Both the position numbers and the translations under genes were made by a program. The notes under the pieces are model-generated. The model saw only the letters and a program-made list of their open reading frames with translations. It ran no database searches and was not told where the DNA came from. Of a DNA stretch of 58,356 bases, positions 17,720-26,537 are shown piece after piece. Every line of letters begins with the position of its first letter. Position 1 is the stretch's first letter. This stretch comes from Geobacter sp. GTDB taxonomy: Bacteria; Desulfobacterota; Desulfuromonadia; Geobacterales; Geobacteraceae. The stretch is taken from assembly GCA_003857395.1 (NCBI GenBank), contig RPRC01000089.1, positions 1 to 58,356 on the forward strand, in the 5' to 3' direction.

Positions 17720-18100
17720 ATGGGCAAAATACTGATAATTGACGACGACGAGTCCTTCCTTCAACTCCTGAGTTCTTATATAGAACAATTTTATCCGCGT
17801 CTGGTTGTACAGACATGCAAGAACCCTTTACAAGGACTGAAGTCGATGAGGGAAGATCTTGATCTTATGATCATTGACTTGGAAATGCCGCATCTGGATG
17901 GTTCCAAACTTTTGAAGTATGCCTCGGAAAAGGGCATAAATAAAAACAGGATCATTCTTCTTTCCAGTCACGATGCCGATTATCTTCATAATCATTTCCC
18001 CATGGGCACCTGTCTCGCCGTACTCAATAAATACGAAGCAGGGCAGAAGGCAGTTCTTGATATGATCTTTAGATCTCTTGATAAAAAGGCCGCACGCTGA
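17720..18100 (+). CDS. Single-domain response regulator
   Basis: This is a receiver domain only (126 residues) with no output domain. The acidic pocket is D8-D10 (IIDDDE), the phosphoacceptor is D53 in MIIDLEMPHLDG, and the switch serine is in ILLSSHDAD. The usual lysine-proline is replaced by KY (K104-Y105), which may alter signalling. The ATG follows a GAGGAG site. No histidine kinase is adjacent, so its input is unknown. It sits just before the DHH/CBS/CCA gene. Confidence 0.88.
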   Translation: MGKILIIDDDESFLQLLSSYIEQFYPRLVVQTCKNPLQGLKSMREDLDLMIIDLEMPHLDGSKLLKYASEKGINKNRIILLSSHDADYLHNHFPMGTCLAVLNKYEAGQKAVLDMIFRSLDKKAAR

Positions 18101-18148
18101 CAGTAATCTCTCAAATCTTTAACGCTCCTCCTTCTTCCCGGATACCTC

Positions 18149-20794
18149 ATGGAAGTTATTACTACTCATGTAAACGCCGATTTTGATTGCCTCGGAGCAA
18201 TGGTAGCAGCAAAAAAACTCTACCCCAATGCGGCCATGGTATTTTCAGGTTCCCAGGAAAAGAGCATGCGCGACTTTTTCCTGAAATCCACCGGTTACGC
18301 ACTCGACTTCAAAAAGGCCAAAGATCTCGATCTGTCGAGTATTTCCCTCCTCATTCTCGTAGACTGTCAACAATCGTCCCGTATCGGGAGATTTTCTGAG
18401 GTCGTTTCCCTTCCCGGAGTCACTTTCCATATTTACGATCACCATCCGGAGATTCATGGTGACATTCGTCCCTCCGCCGGTGAATTCCGCGAATGCGGTT
18501 CATCTACCACCATCTTGACCAGAATGCTCATGGATAAAAATATTTCCGTGAATCCAACCGAAGCGACCCTCATGATGCTCGGAATCTATGAGGATACGGG
18601 AAACCTGACCTTTCCTTCCACGACAGTGGATGATTATCGCGCTGCAGCATGGCTTCTCGAACAGGGAGCCAGTCTCAATACGGTTAGTGATTTCATTACG
18701 CAGGAACTGACCGCAGAGCAGATTTCCCTTCTTAACGATCTTCTCAAATCACTCAAAACAAAAACAATCAACGGTGTTGACATCTCAATAGCCCAGGCTT
18801 CCGTTGACTATTACATCGGCGATATTGCAATTCTTTCTCACATGATTCGGGACATGGAGAATCTTGACGCACTATTTGTCGTGGTTGATATGGGGAAAAG
18901 GGTGTACCTCGTTGCACGGAGCCGACTTCCAGAGGTCGATGTAGGCGCTGTTTTACGGGAGTTCGGGGGAGGCGGCCATCCCCATGCAGCCTCGGCAACA
19001 ATAAAAGATCTGACCCTTATTCAAGTTGTCTCCCAACTGGAGGAGTTGCTCCATGTTCAGGTAAATCCCAAACGGACTGCTGCTGATATCATGTCCTCAC
19101 CAGTAAAAACCGTGCCGTCAACGGCAACCATTTCAGAAGCCCGAGAACTCCTCACCCGTTACAACGTCAATGCCATGCCGGTCCTTTACGAAGGGGAGAT
19201 GATCGGTATCATTTCCCGTCGCATCGTGGAAAAAGCCCTCTACCATAACCTTGGTGATCTGTCTGTTACCGAGTACATGCATACGGAATTTCTGCGAGCG
19301 GTTCCCCAAACTCCGCTGTCAGAAATCCAGGATTATATCGTTGGCCGCGAGCGTCGCCTGGTGCCTGTCATTGAGGGCAGCACCCTGGTGGGGGTGATAA
19401 CCCGGACGGATCTTCTCCGAATCATGTATGCAGGGGTCCATAATCGGCTCGAGGGTGTCTACGATATTGAGCGCGAAGAGATCCCGGTGCGGAAGCGGCA
19501 TATGGAAACCGTCATGCAGAAAAGACTTTCAATCCCGGTTTACACCAAGCTGATAGAATTAGGAGAAACTGGTGACCTGCTCGACTTGCCCGTGTACGTT
19601 GTTGGAGGATTTGTCCGGGATTTGCTCCTGGGAGTGGAAAACCTCGATATCGATGTTACTGTCGAAGGGGATGGGATCCTGTTTGCCGAGACTCTAGCCA
19701 AGGCTCACGGTTGCCGGGTTAAGAGCCATCATAAATTCGGTACTGCAGTAATTGTCTTCCCTGACGGTTTTAAGATCGACGTTGCAAGCACCCGCCTCGA
19801 ATTTTACTCTTCCCCGGGAGCATTGCCGACGGTGGAAAGATCCTCCCTGAAAATGGATCTCTATCGCCGTGACTTTACCATTAATACCCTGGCCATCAGG
19901 TTAAACAGAAAAGATTTCGGGGTACTTGTCGACTACTTCTCCGCGCAGCGCGACCTGCATGAAAAGGTCATCCGGGTTCTCCACAATCTATCCTTTGTCG
20001 AAGATCCGACACGGGTATTCCGGGCACTTCGCTTTGAGCAGCGTCTCGACTTCCGCATTGCCAAGCACACGGAAAATCTCATCATAAATACCGTCAAGAT
20101 GAACTTTCTGAGCAAACTCGGCGGGAAGAGGCTTCTCACAGAACTGGTAATCATCTTGAAGGAAAAGGAACCACTGCGAGCTATCGAACGCATGGCTTCA
20201 CTTGGTTTGCTTCAGTTTATTCATCCTGACCTGAAGCTGACACCAGAAATCATGCAACTGCTGAGAGAGACAGTCAAGATCGTTGCCTGGTTCGATCTTC
20301 TCTACCTTGAGCGGACGTACGAGAAATGGGTCGTCTATTTCCTGGCCCTCTGTGATCAGCTGTCCATCGCCCAATTTATGGAAACCTGCACCCGTCTGTC
20401 CGTATCAGAGCAGTACCGCAAGAAACTGTTCGAGATGCGAAACAGGGTCGATTCTATCCTCGAAACCATGCAGCGTCGTATTTTCAGGGGGCCGGAAATG
20501 AAGCGCAGCGAAATTTACTTCTTGCTCCATAAACTCCCGGTGGAGATCCTTCTCTATATAATGGTCAAAACCAAAGTTGAAGGAGTCAAGAAATTTATTT
20601 CGCTCTACTTCACACAACTGCAAGGAGTACGCCCGGCCATTACTGGTGAGGATCTTAAGGAAATGGGTATTCCACCCGGGCCTGCTTTCAAGAAAATTAT
20701 CGACCGGGTTTTTCGGGCTCGACTGGACGATGAAACCCTGACCAGGGACGATGAACTCCGGATTGCACGCAAGGAAGCGGGGCGACACAAATAG
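18149..20794 (+). CDS. DHH-CBS-polynucleotide adenylyltransferase fusion
   Basis: The 881-residue protein joins three modules. Residues about 1-300 are a DHH/DHHA1 phosphoesterase (VNADFDCLGAMVAA, DHHPE, GGGGHPHAASA). Residues about 310-430 are two CBS domains, likely nucleotide-sensing. Residues about 470-870 are a class II CCA- or poly(A)-adding nucleotidyltransferase (VVGGFVRDLLLG, LDIDVT with catalytic acidic pair, and RNA-binding DPTRVFRALRFEQRL). Such fusions are known in Geobacter-type genomes and are predicted to add A or CCA to tRNA 3' ends. The coupled DHH part could act on short RNAs or nucleotides. The start is not backed by a strong ribosome site. Confidence 0.88.
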   Translation: MEVITTHVNADFDCLGAMVAAKKLYPNAAMVFSGSQEKSMRDFFLKSTGYALDFKKAKDLDLSSISLLILVDCQQSSRIGRFSEVVSLPGVTFHIYDHHPEIHGDIRPSAGEFRECGSSTTILTRMLMDKNISVNPTEATLMMLGIYEDTGNLTFPSTTVDDYRAAAWLLEQGASLNTVSDFITQELTAEQISLLNDLLKSLKTKTINGVDISIAQASVDYYIGDIAILSHMIRDMENLDALFVVVDMGKRVYLVARSRLPEVDVGAVLREFGGGGHPHAASATIKDLTLIQVVSQLEELLHVQVNPKRTAADIMSSPVKTVPSTATISEARELLTRYNVNAMPVLYEGEMIGIISRRIVEKALYHNLGDLSVTEYMHTEFLRAVPQTPLSEIQDYIVGRERRLVPVIEGSTLVGVITRTDLLRIMYAGVHNRLEGVYDIEREEIPVRKRHMETVMQKRLSIPVYTKLIELGETGDLLDLPVYVVGGFVRDLLLGVENLDIDVTVEGDGILFAETLAKAHGCRVKSHHKFGTAVIVFPDGFKIDVASTRLEFYSSPGALPTVERSSLKMDLYRRDFTINTLAIRLNRKDFGVLVDYFSAQRDLHEKVIRVLHNLSFVEDPTRVFRALRFEQRLDFRIAKHTENLIINTVKMNFLSKLGGKRLLTELVIILKEKEPLRAIERMASLGLLQFIHPDLKLTPEIMQLLRETVKIVAWFDLLYLERTYEKWVVYFLALCDQLSIAQFMETCTRLSVSEQYRKKLFEMRNRVDSILETMQRRIFRGPEMKRSEIYFLLHKLPVEILLYIMVKTKVEGVKKFISLYFTQLQGVRPAITGEDLKEMGIPPGPAFKKIIDRVFRARLDDETLTRDDELRIARKEAGRHK

Positions 20795-20857
20795 TCAACG
20801 TCGCAATGTATTGTCTTCACATCACATTCATTCCGCCAGCAAACCAAACACACGGCT

Positions 20858-20986
20858 TCAGCCGTTCTCCTCGCGCAGACTGTCTATTTCACGTCCGATT
20901 TTTAAAGAAATGGGGGCTTCTGCTGCCAGCGTCGGTAAGCCAGACAGGCTCCTGAGTAGCGGATAAATGAAATGTTGAGTTTCGAT
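20858..20986 (-). CDS. Possible 42-residue protein with non-standard start
   Basis: On the minus strand between two plus-strand genes, a frame ends at TGA 20858-20860 and translates into a protein-like sequence with blocks SLSGLPTLAAEAP and REIDSLREEN. No ATG, GTG or TTG is suitably placed. The most plausible start is ATC (20984-20986), preceded by AAAAAGGGG with 5 bases between. It is either a small gene with a rare start codon, a decayed gene, or chance. No homologue is recognised. Confidence 0.3.
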   Translation of the reverse strand: METQHFIYPLLRSLSGLPTLAAEAPISLKIGREIDSLREENG

Positions 20987-21068
20987 AACAGCCCCTTTTT
21001 AATGTGTGCGGAGTGGAGTATTATGTAAGCACATGTTCCTGAGTATTCCCAAACCGGAGGTTTACGTT

Positions 21069-23261
21069 TTGAAATACCGACCGAAAAATCAAGTTCCTTT
21101 GGTGCTTGTAGCCGACGATGACCGTTTCATCCGTGTCATTGTAAGGGAAGCCCTTGAAGCAGAAGGCTTCAGGGTGGAAGAAGTGGCTGCTGGCCACGAG
21201 GTATTTTCTGCTTTCAGCAGGCTGCGGCCCGATCTCATCATACTAGATGTGATAATGCCTGGTCAGGATGGTTTTTGCCTCTGCAAAGAGATTCGCTCTA
21301 CGGAAGATGGCCATACGGTTCCTATAGTCATGATGACTGGTCTGGATGATTTCGACTCCGTGAAGAAAGCCTTCGCCGCAGGAGCAACCGATTTCATAAC
21401 CAAGCCGCTGAACATCCCCCTGATTGGCTATCGGATTCAGTATATTCTCCGTTCAAGCAGGACCTTTGAAAAACTCAAGCAGAGTGAAGCTCGTCTCGTT
21501 GATGCGCAGAATATTGCAAATTTGGGCAGCTGGGAAATTGATCTGAACTCAGGTGAAGTATACTGGTCCGAGGAAGTCTGTAATATTTTTGGCTTTAAAC
21601 CGGGCAACGGCAAAATATCGCACGATATTTTCATAAATTCACTGCACCCACAAGAAAAGGAAGCTGTCATCACGCGTATAAAAAAAGCTCTGTCTGATGA
21701 GAACACCTTCAACTTCGAATGCCAAATTGTAACTCAGGATGGTCGTGAACGGACAATTCTGACCAAAGCGCGAATCAACAGGGACGAAACAGCCAAGGCT
21801 ACCTGGGCAGTAGGATTTGTTCAGGACATTACCGAACGCAAGGAGGTCGAGGAGAAGATCCGGCAGCTTGCTTATTACGATACTCTCACGGGGCTGCCGA
21901 ATCGCATCCTTTTTGAGGATAATTTTGCCCATGCAATTTCTCTGGCGACCAGGACAAAAACACAGATAGGCATACTTTTTATCGACCTCGACCGGTTCAA
22001 ACTAATTAATGATACTCTTGGACATGGGATCGGGGACAAGGTTCTGCAGGAAGTGGCAGTACGATTGAATGCCGGCATCAGGAAGTATGATTATGTCACC
22101 AGGGAGTCCTTTGAAGGCATTGATGCCGAAATTGCCCGGTTTGCAGGAGATGAATTCATTGTCCTGCTGAAAAACGTTCGGGACCACTTTGATGCGGCAA
22201 AAGTGGCACAACGCATCCAAGACTCTCTGACCACACCCTACAACGTTGACGGCTCTGAAATCATCATTACTCCCAGTATAGGCATCAGCTTGTACCCCGT
22301 TGATGGTGAGAGACTGGAAGATCTGATCAAATTTGCAGATATCGCCATGTATCATGCAAAAGAACTGGGAAGGAACAACTTTCAGTTTTATTCGCGATCA
22401 CTGGACACTACCGCCAAGGATCACCTGATCTTGGAAGGGCAACTCAGGACTGCGATCAAGAGAAACGAGCTATTTATCTGTTATCAACCGATCATACATG
22501 TTCCTTCATTCGACATTTCAGGTATAGAAGCGGTGGTCAGGTGGCGTCACCCGGAACGGGGGATTTTGACGGCTGCCAGTTTCGTGCCGATGGCCGAGGA
22601 AACGGGCTTGATTACTGAAATTGATGAGTGGGTACTGCTCACCGTTTGCAGGCAGATAAAAGCTTGGCAGGATCGCTCCGATCGCAACTGGAGGGTATCG
22701 GTTAATGTTTCCGGGCGTAATTTTAAAAAGAGAACTCTTGTGGAAACCGTGAGCAAGGCATTGCAAGATACGGGAATAGATCCCCGGAGACTTAAGCTTG
22801 AAATCACTGAGGGTGTATTGATTGACAGTGACGGGTATGTTATTTCCGCCTTGAACAGTTTGAAGGAAATGGGAATACGCCTGGCATTGGACGACTTCGG
22901 AACAGGCTATTCTTCTCTCGGTTATTTAAGAAAATTTCCGCTGGATATTCTGAAGATCGATAAAAGTTTTGTGAAAGACATCCTTGTCGATCATGACTGC
23001 ACCTCCATCACCACGGCAATTATTGCCCTGGCCAATTGTCTGAAGCTCGATATCATAGCGGAAGGAGTGGAGACAGAAGAGCAGATGCAGCTTTTACTGC
23101 AGAAGGGTTGTGATAAACAGCAGGGGAACTACTTTAGTCCTCCGCTTGCTTTGGCTGATCTTGAAGAATTTTTCCAGCAAGGTATTACCGGGATTGCCGG
23201 TCGGACATCTTGTAAAAGTCATGGTGTCGCCGGACCCGCGGCACCTGCCCGCGAAGGGTAG
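21069..23261 (+). CDS. Response regulator with PAS, GGDEF and EAL domains
   Basis: Domains in order are: receiver (about 10-125, phosphoacceptor in LIILDVIMPGQDG), PAS (about 150-270, with LGSWEIDLNSGEVYWS), diguanylate cyclase-like (about 285-450) and EAL phosphodiesterase (about 470-715). The GGDEF signature reads AGDEF. The EAL signature reads EAV, but the metal-binding blocks EITEGVL, LDDFGTGYSSLGYL, KIDKSFV and AEGVE are present. It may be mainly a phosphodiesterase with a degenerate cyclase. TTG at 21069 is chosen because GGAGG (21056-21060) precedes it by 8 bases; an ATG at 21033 is the alternative. No kinase is adjacent. Confidence 0.86.
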   Translation: MKYRPKNQVPLVLVADDDRFIRVIVREALEAEGFRVEEVAAGHEVFSAFSRLRPDLIILDVIMPGQDGFCLCKEIRSTEDGHTVPIVMMTGLDDFDSVKKAFAAGATDFITKPLNIPLIGYRIQYILRSSRTFEKLKQSEARLVDAQNIANLGSWEIDLNSGEVYWSEEVCNIFGFKPGNGKISHDIFINSLHPQEKEAVITRIKKALSDENTFNFECQIVTQDGRERTILTKARINRDETAKATWAVGFVQDITERKEVEEKIRQLAYYDTLTGLPNRILFEDNFAHAISLATRTKTQIGILFIDLDRFKLINDTLGHGIGDKVLQEVAVRLNAGIRKYDYVTRESFEGIDAEIARFAGDEFIVLLKNVRDHFDAAKVAQRIQDSLTTPYNVDGSEIIITPSIGISLYPVDGERLEDLIKFADIAMYHAKELGRNNFQFYSRSLDTTAKDHLILEGQLRTAIKRNELFICYQPIIHVPSFDISGIEAVVRWRHPERGILTAASFVPMAEETGLITEIDEWVLLTVCRQIKAWQDRSDRNWRVSVNVSGRNFKKRTLVETVSKALQDTGIDPRRLKLEITEGVLIDSDGYVISALNSLKEMGIRLALDDFGTGYSSLGYLRKFPLDILKIDKSFVKDILVDHDCTSITTAIIALANCLKLDIIAEGVETEEQMQLLLQKGCDKQQGNYFSPPLALADLEEFFQQGITGIAGRTSCKSHGVAGPAAPAREG

Positions 23262-23285
23262 CGGCACCATACCTGCCAGCACGTC

Positions 23286-24653
23286 CTATTCCCCGGTTAC
23301 CGCCCGAATGGCTTCTTTTATTCCTTGCAGGAGAAACTCGAGTTCCTCCATGGTTATGGAAAGGGGAGGGAAGACTACAATCACGTTTCCGAGTGGCCGG
23401 AGGAAGAGTCCATGTTTACGTGCCTCGTTACACACCCTGACACCGAGTCGCTGCTCCCACGGATAGGCTGTTTTCGTTTTCTTGTCCAGAACCAGTTCAA
23501 TACCGGCGATCATCCCGAGCTGTCGCGTATTTCCCACATGAGCAAGATGTCTCAACTCCAGGAGTCTCTCTTCCAGAAAGGCAATTTTCGGAGCAAGGCT
23601 TTCCAGCAACGTGTCCTTTTCAAAGAGATCGAGGCTTGCCAGGGCAGCGGCACACGCTATCGGGTTGCCGGTGAAGGTGTGACCGTGAAAGAAGGTCTTC
23701 AGCTCGCTGTAGTCACCCAGGAACTCATCATAAATTTCTTGGGTTGCAAGGGTGGCAGCAAGCGGGAGATAGCCGGCAGTAAGGCCTTTCGACAAGGCCA
23801 TGAGATCCGGGGTGACACCTTCACGCTCACAAGCGAACATTGAACCAGTTCTGCCGAATCCAACGGCAACCTCATCAGCAATCATCAAGATATTGTACTG
23901 GTCACACAACTCCCGCACTTTTTTCACAAAACCAGGAGGCTGGACCACCATACCGCCTGCACACTGCACCAACGGTTCTATGACGAGTCCGGCGGTTTCT
24001 TCCCCATGAGTTCGCATCAAGCGTTCCAGTTCCTTGAGACAGAAACGTTCACACGCATCATCTCCGGTTCCACCTGATTCGCAGCGGTAACAATAGGGGG
24101 AAGGGGCGAGAATCGTCGGAAAAAGGAGCGGGCGGAAGACGCCATGAAACAGGTCGATACCGCCAACGCTAACTGCTCCGATAGTGTCACCGTGGTAGGC
24201 GTTCCGAAAAGAAATAAATTTTGTCTTTACCGTGGAGTTCCCCCCTTTGAGGCGCTGATATTGGAATGCCATCTTGATGGCTATTTCAACTGCGGTGGAG
24301 CCATTGTCAGAATAAAACACCTTCCTCAGTCCCGGAGGAGCTACCTCTATGAGTCTTTTTGCAAGAATTGCCGATTGGTCATTCGCCAGACCTAGTAGGG
24401 TCGAATGCTCGAGCCTGTCAATCTGTTTCTTGAGGGCGTCATTTATTTCAGCACGACAATGGCCATGGACGTTAGTCCAGATCGACGCAACACCGTCCAG
24501 GTAGCGGTTGCCGTCCGTATCGATCAGATAGGAGCCTTCCCCCCGCTCAATAACAATCGGTTCTTCAGCCGCCCAATCACGCATCTGGGTAAAGGGATGC
24601 CAGACGTATTTCTGGTCGTAATCACGCAGGGTATGGGTGTCAGGGGTTTTCAT
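23286..24653 (-). CDS. bioA: Adenosylmethionine--8-amino-7-oxononanoate aminotransferase
   Basis: BioA converts KAPA to DAPA using S-adenosylmethionine as amino donor and PLP. The 455-residue protein contains DEVAVGFGRTGSMFACE (PLP-binding aspartate), the PLP lysine in LSKGLTAGYLPLAAT, and the N-terminal VWHPFTQM block typical of the BioA subgroup. It starts 14 bases inside bioD, indicating coupling, and is the last gene of bioB-bioD-bioA. It converges with the GGDEF-EAL gene over a 24-base gap. Confidence 0.96.
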   Translation of the reverse strand: MKTPDTHTLRDYDQKYVWHPFTQMRDWAAEEPIVIERGEGSYLIDTDGNRYLDGVASIWTNVHGHCRAEINDALKKQIDRLEHSTLLGLANDQSAILAKRLIEVAPPGLRKVFYSDNGSTAVEIAIKMAFQYQRLKGGNSTVKTKFISFRNAYHGDTIGAVSVGGIDLFHGVFRPLLFPTILAPSPYCYRCESGGTGDDACERFCLKELERLMRTHGEETAGLVIEPLVQCAGGMVVQPPGFVKKVRELCDQYNILMIADEVAVGFGRTGSMFACEREGVTPDLMALSKGLTAGYLPLAATLATQEIYDEFLGDYSELKTFFHGHTFTGNPIACAAALASLDLFEKDTLLESLAPKIAFLEERLLELRHLAHVGNTRQLGMIAGIELVLDKKTKTAYPWEQRLGVRVCNEARKHGLFLRPLGNVIVVFPPLSITMEELEFLLQGIKEAIRAVTGE

Positions 24654-25404
24654 GAGATATCTCCTGTGGAAGCAGTGCTGCGAGAGGCTGCTTTTTCATA
24701 AGTTCCTCCATGGACTCAACAATTGCCTTTTCATTGGCCTCGCTGAAGCGGGGAAGAACCGCCAGAACCGGTACAGCTGAATATTCGGATATTACACGCG
24801 CCGCGTATTCTTCGGCCATGTCCGGTTGCGCGGGTTGACCATTGATTACGACCCCTAGGACCTCGATACCCCGTGATCGGGCACATTCGCAGGTCATTAG
24901 GGTATGGTTAACGGTACCCAGATTTGGGCGTGCAATGATTAACAAAGGCAGTGAAAGTTCTACAACCAGGTCGGCAACAAGGAGGTTCTTTGCCAGAGGG
25001 ACCAGAAGTCCACCGGCTCCCTCAACAATCACAAAATCGTGATTGGCGGAAAGACGTTCGAACGCCTCGCGTACTGGAAACAATTCAATCACGACCCCCT
25101 CACGAGCAGCGGACTCTGAAGGTGCGAGCGGTTCACGCAAGAGGTAGGGAGCGATGTCCCAGTACGGAGCGCTACACCCTGAAGCCCAGCGAAGAAGCTC
25201 CGCATCTTCGGAAACAAGTCTGCCATCGATAAGAACTGCACCGCTGGTGACCGGTTTCAAGACCGCGACCCGAAGTCCTGCCTTCCGGAGTGAAAGGGCA
25301 ATGGCGGCGGCCACGATCGTCTTGCCGACGCCGGTATCGGTGCCGCTGATAAAAATCCCTCTTGTCCGCGTGGATCCGGCAACCGTCACCATCATTTTCC
25401 ACAT
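24640..25404 (-). CDS. bioD: Dethiobiotin synthetase
   Basis: BioD closes the ureido ring of dethiobiotin from DAPA, CO2 and ATP. The P-loop GTDTGVGKTIVAAA is near residue 21 and VIVEGAGGLLVPL near residue 125. The length is 254 residues. The ATG at 25404 lies within the last codons of bioB (13-base overlap). An internal ATG pair at codons 4-5 could also serve. Confidence 0.95.
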   Translation of the reverse strand: MWKMMVTVAGSTRTRGIFISGTDTGVGKTIVAAAIALSLRKAGLRVAVLKPVTSGAVLIDGRLVSEDAELLRWASGCSAPYWDIAPYLLREPLAPSESAAREGVVIELFPVREAFERLSANHDFVIVEGAGGLLVPLAKNLLVADLVVELSLPLLIIARPNLGTVNHTLMTCECARSRGIEVLGVVINGQPAQPDMAEEYAARVISEYSAVPVLAVLPRFSEANEKAIVESMEELMKKQPLAALLPQEISHENP

Positions 25405-26387
25405 CCATGCTGAACGACGGTAAGCCCCAGATCATTGAGCATTTGAAGATCCTGCTGTTCGTCACGTCCGGTTGTCGTCAGGTAGTTGCCGATCATGGTT
25501 GCGTTTGCCCCGGCAAAGAACATCCAGGATTGGAGATCACGCAGATTTTTCTCGCGGCCGCCACAGACGGCAATTCTTTTAGTCGGCAAGATCAGGCGAT
25601 ACAGCGAAATGATATGGAGACATTCCAGAGGGGTCAGAAAATTCGCATCTGCCAGCCGGGTCCCCGGAATCGGATTGAGGAAATTGATCGGCACCGAGTC
25701 AACTTCCAACTCTCGCAGGGTCAGGGCAAGCTCCACCCGTTGCGCCATGGTTTCACCCATACCGAAAATCCCACCGCAACAGACGTTCAGTCCTGCCTGT
25801 CGTGCATTACGGATGGTCTGGATATCATCTTCATAATCATGGGTAGTGCAAATGGACGGGAAAAATGAGCGTGCTGTTTCCAGATTATGATGATAGGTCA
25901 CCGCACCTGCCGTCTTGAGACGCAGCGCTGTTTCCTGATCTATGATTCCAAGGGAGCAGGAAGGCTCGATACTGCTTTCGCTCCTTATGCGACGAAGAGC
26001 AGCGCAAATTCTCTCAAGCTCTTCTCCTGGTCCAAGGCTAGTTCCGCTGGTGACGATGCCGAAGCAGCCCGACCCATTGTGCGCTGCGTCGAGGGCAGCC
26101 GAGGTAATGGCTTCTTCAGCCACGAGAGCAAATATTGGGGCTTCCGTAACGTGATGTGCCGACTGGGCGCAAAAGGCACAATTCTCTCCGCATCGTCCTG
26201 ATTTTGCATTGATGATCGAGCATAGACGAACCATATTTCCAACAAAATGCCTTTTGACCCTGCTTGCCGCCGCGAACAGGTCAGGAAGATCATTTGCCGC
26301 CGTCCGAGCAAGTTCCAGAGCGTCTTCCTGCGTAAGCAACCCTCCAGCAATAATGCGGTCGGCAAGGCAATCGATTCGTTTCTTCAT
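25392..26387 (-). CDS. bioB: Biotin synthase
   Basis: This is a radical SAM enzyme that inserts sulfur into dethiobiotin. The SAM-cluster cysteines are in CGENCAFCAQS near residue 54 (CxxxCxxC). Later conserved blocks are HHNLETARSFFPSICTTHDY and INFLNPIPGTRL. The start ATG at 26387 is chosen because GGAGGAAATC precedes it directly; the frame is open for 17 more codons without support. A BirA-type palindrome lies 41 bases upstream. It is the first gene of bioB-bioD-bioA. Confidence 0.96.
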   Translation of the reverse strand: MKKRIDCLADRIIAGGLLTQEDALELARTAANDLPDLFAAASRVKRHFVGNMVRLCSIINAKSGRCGENCAFCAQSAHHVTEAPIFALVAEEAITSAALDAAHNGSGCFGIVTSGTSLGPGEELERICAALRRIRSESSIEPSCSLGIIDQETALRLKTAGAVTYHHNLETARSFFPSICTTHDYEDDIQTIRNARQAGLNVCCGGIFGMGETMAQRVELALTLRELEVDSVPINFLNPIPGTRLADANFLTPLECLHIISLYRLILPTKRIAVCGGREKNLRDLQSWMFFAGANATMIGNYLTTTGRDEQQDLQMLNDLGLTVVQHGCGK

Positions 26388-26427
26388 GATTTCCTCCATA
26401 ATTTCAGGTACCACAGGAAAACCATCA

Positions 26428-26459
26428 TTGTCAACCACGTAAAACTCAAAGGTTGACGA
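26428..26459 (-). promoter_or_regulatory. BirA-type biotin operator
   Basis: TTGTCAACC (26428-26436) and GGTTGACGA (26451-26459) form an inverted repeat with one mismatch, separated by exactly 14 bases. The known proteobacterial BirA site has the form TTGTAAACC-N14/15-GGTTTACAA. The position just upstream of bioB, within the expected promoter, supports repression of bioB-bioD-bioA by biotinyl-AMP-bound BirA. The birA gene is not in this window. Confidence 0.8.
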
Positions 26460-26464
26460 TGTAT

Positions 26465-26502
26465 CAAAAAAAAGCAGAGATAACCTTATTGGCTATCTCT
26501 GC
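26465..26502 (-). terminator. Terminator of hisI-hisG
   Basis: On the minus strand GCAGAGATAGCC pairs with GGTTATCTCTGC (one wobble) around a short loop and runs into a T tract (A run at 26465-26473 here). It follows the hisG stop by 36 bases and isolates bioB from his read-through. Confidence 0.88.
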
Positions 26503-26537
26503 GGGTGCAAACGGTATACGAGATCCGTTCCGGAGTG

